Shown: positions 35,492 through 36,995 of the stretch, one piece after another
Numbering within the stretch: the first letter of the stretch is position 1
Layout of the letters: each line of letters starts with the position of its first letter
Assembly (NCBI RefSeq): GCF_006636215.1
Contig: NZ_VIFM01000099.1
Location: 1 to 36,995, forward strand
DNA length: 36,995 nt
Source: Myxococcus llanfairpwllgwyngyllgogerychwyrndrobwllllantysiliogogogochensis
Lineage (GTDB): Bacteria; Myxococcota; Myxococcia; Myxococcales; Myxococcaceae
Direction: 5' to 3'
Translations under genes and position numbers: made by a program
Notes under the pieces: generated by a model
Told to the model about the DNA's origin: nothing
Database searches by the model: none
Seen by the model: only the letters and a program-made list of their open reading frames with translations

Positions 35492-36995
35492 CTATTCGGT
35501 GAGCGCCGCGGTGGCGGCCTGGGCATCCGAGGGGCAGTCGGACTCCACCGCGCCGACGTCGGGCGCCGAGCCGCAGAAGGGCAGGCCCAGGTCCATGCCC
35601 CGGTCGACCGCACCTGTGCCGGGCATGAAGGTGTTCGTGTCCACCAGCGCGTTGGCGGACTCGGCGGAGCTCACGTCCTGGCCTTGCTGCTTCCACGCGG
35701 CCAGCAGCTCACCCACCCAGGAGTCCTCGGGGATGAAGAAGTTGCCCTTCGTGAAGTTCGCGCCCTGCAGGTACACGTTGGCGGCCAGGTCCAGCCCGGA
35801 GGTGTAGGGCCCCAGGTTGACGGCGTTGCGCGTGGCGAAGAGGTTGTTTCGCACCGCCACGTTGGTGGAGTCGCCGCCGGTGCCATGTCCGAGCACCAGC
35901 GCGAAGCCCTTCGTCCCGGTGACGGTGTTGTGCAGCACGCGCACGTCGACGCCGTTCTCGATGCGGATGGCGGAGCCCTCGGGCATCTTCAGCGAGTGGA
36001 CTCGGTTGCGTCGCACGGAGATGTTGGTCGGAGGGGCGCCCACCCGGTTGCCGCCCACGGCGATGCCCAGCGCGGCGTCCGAGATGTCGTTGTCCTCCAG
36101 GACGACGTTCTTCGCGGAGTAGTGCACCACCACCGCCTCACCTCGTGACGTCGAGGACTTGGTGAAGCCGTGCATGCGGTTGCCGCGCACGGTGACGTCG
36201 TGGCACGTCTTGATGTCCACGGCGTTCTCACGGTTGTCGTACATGTGATTGGCTTCGATGAGGACGCCGCTGGCGGGCGCGTCGTTGCTGAAGCCCTCGG
36301 GCCCGAGGCATTGCACGGAGTCGCCCGAGTTGTCGTGGATGTCGTTGCCGCGCACGGTGATGTCCTTCGACGTGGGGGCGATGACGACGCCGTGTGAGTC
36401 GTCGGACCCTCGAGCGAAGTGATGGATGTGGTTGTTTTCGATGGTGACGCCGCGCGCGCTGGCGTCCGTGCTGATGCCGCTGCCGAAGGCGCCGTGGTGC
36501 AGGTCGTTGTTGGCGAGCACCGTGCCCTGGGTGTCTCCGGCGAAGGTGACGGCGATCTGCCGCTGGCTCTTCACGTCGAACTCGAAACCCTCGATGCGCC
36601 AGTTCGGGCGCTGCACCAGGACCATGTACCAGCCACTGGAGGTGGGAACGAGCTTGGGCTTGCCCTCGCCGAGCAGGGTGATGGGCGCGCTGGTGGTGCC
36701 GGCGCGGACATTGGAGTCGAGCACCAGCTTCTCCGCATAGGTGCCCTGCTGGACGCGGATGATTTCACCGGGGCCCACCAGGGTGAGCGCCTTGGCGATG
36801 GTGCGCAGCGGACTGGCTTGCGAGCCGGCGGCGGTGTCGTTGCCCGACGGGCTGACGTACCACTCGCGCGAGTACCGAGGTGGGGCTGGCTCCTCGGGCG
36901 TGGGAACGGGCGAAGGTGTGGTGGGCTCCGGGGACGGCGTGGGCACCTGCGTCACGGGAGGCGTCGTCGGCTCGGGAGAGGGCTGGGTCGGGGGA
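35492..36995 (-). CDS. Right-handed parallel beta-helix protein (5' end outside the window)
   Basis: The visible part encodes about 500 residues. It opens with a Pro/Thr/Ser/Glu-rich linker containing two copies of PSPEPTTP, then REWYVSPSGNDTAAGSQ and ASPLRTIAKAL, the typical start of a NosD/pectate-lyase-like fold. Repeated short parallel beta-helix rungs follow (VTIENNHIHHF, ITVRGNDIHDN, VTVRGNRMHGF, VVLEDNDIS, ISVRRNRVHSL), each near 22-25 residues. The C-terminal part has LPFCGSAPDVGAVESDC, a segment seen at the end of many such proteins. A GTG at 36955 could serve as a start, but the frame continues through more Pro/Thr codons to the window edge, so the true start and any signal peptide lie outside. 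The protein is probably secreted and may bind or cut polysaccharide. Confidence 0.85.
   Translation of the reverse strand, partial: PPTQPSPEPTTPPVTQVPTPSPEPTTPSPVPTPEEPAPPRYSREWYVSPSGNDTAAGSQASPLRTIAKALTLVGPGEIIRVQQGTYAEKLVLDSNVRAGTTSAPITLLGEGKPKLVPTSSGWYMVLVQRPNWRIEGFEFDVKSQRQIAVTFAGDTQGTVLANNDLHHGAFGSGISTDASARGVTIENNHIHHFARGSDDSHGVVIAPTSKDITVRGNDIHDNSGDSVQCLGPEGFSNDAPASGVLIEANHMYDNRENAVDIKTCHDVTVRGNRMHGFTKSSTSRGEAVVVHYSAKNVVLEDNDISDAALGIAVGGNRVGAPPTNISVRRNRVHSLKMPEGSAIRIENGVDVRVLHNTVTGTKGFALVLGHGTGGDSTNVAVRNNLFATRNAVNLGPYTSGLDLAANVYLQGANFTKGNFFIPEDSWVGELLAAWKQQGQDVSSAESANALVDTNTFMPGTGAVDRGMDLGLPFCGSAPDVGAVESDCPSDAQAATAALTE

Overview
The window is high-GC chromosomal DNA with strong G/C bias at third codon positions, tightly packed lipoprotein-rich operons, a forkhead-associated (FHA) AAA+ enhancer-binding-type regulator, a GldA/GldF/GldG-type ABC cluster and many long antisense shadow reading frames. 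This fits a myxobacterium (Myxococcus/Corallococcus type). The assignment is inference: there is no rRNA gene in the window and no search was run. From memory, the association of smc, an FHA regulator and groES-groEL resembles the Myxococcus xanthus groE1 neighbourhood; this is unverified.

Layout. 1-2382: start of a divergent lipoprotein gene, then a TPR protein and a CNNM/CorC-type CBS membrane protein. 2405-7050: a secreted TapB/DUF3108-like protein divergent from smc, which ends at a bidirectional terminator. 7149-11113 (minus): a lipoprotein, the FHA regulator without a recognisable GAFTGA loop, a 584-bp gap holding at most one doubtful gene, a small helical protein and a glutaredoxin. 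11260-13350 (minus): groES-groEL under a perfect CIRCE operator and a near-consensus promoter. 13644-15423 (plus): two unrecognised genes and a Nudix hydrolase, with a second, imperfect CIRCE-like palindrome upstream. 15433-19555 (minus): rpoZ, a DoxX-like protein, pgm and ampG. 19629-24501 (minus): five tightly packed genes, read as lipoprotein B, ECF sigma factor, zinc-finger anti-sigma factor, exported caspase-family protein, lipoprotein A. 24710-26255 (plus): a nucleotidyltransferase-fold protein overlapping a metallophosphoesterase. 26263-29072 (minus): a tyrosine/homogentisate operon (4-hydroxyphenylpyruvate dioxygenase, homogentisate dioxygenase, Rieske protein). 29290-33963 (minus): a GldA/F/G-like ABC system plus a DUF4340 lipoprotein, with a strong promoter. 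34186-35379: lysC. 35492-end: a parallel beta-helix protein cut by the window edge.

How the genes work together. Several groups are plainly co-translated: ATGA overlaps join sigma, anti-sigma and caspase; GTGA joins the GldG-like and DUF4340 genes; TTGA joins homogentisate dioxygenase and the Rieske protein; and a 47-nt overlap joins the nucleotidyltransferase and phosphoesterase. The best candidate for an undescribed system is the 19629-24501 operon. Its first and last genes encode lipoproteins that I judge to be diverged paralogues, enclosing an envelope-signalling sigma/anti-sigma pair and an exported caspase-like protein with an intact His/Cys dyad and an EF-hand-like loop.
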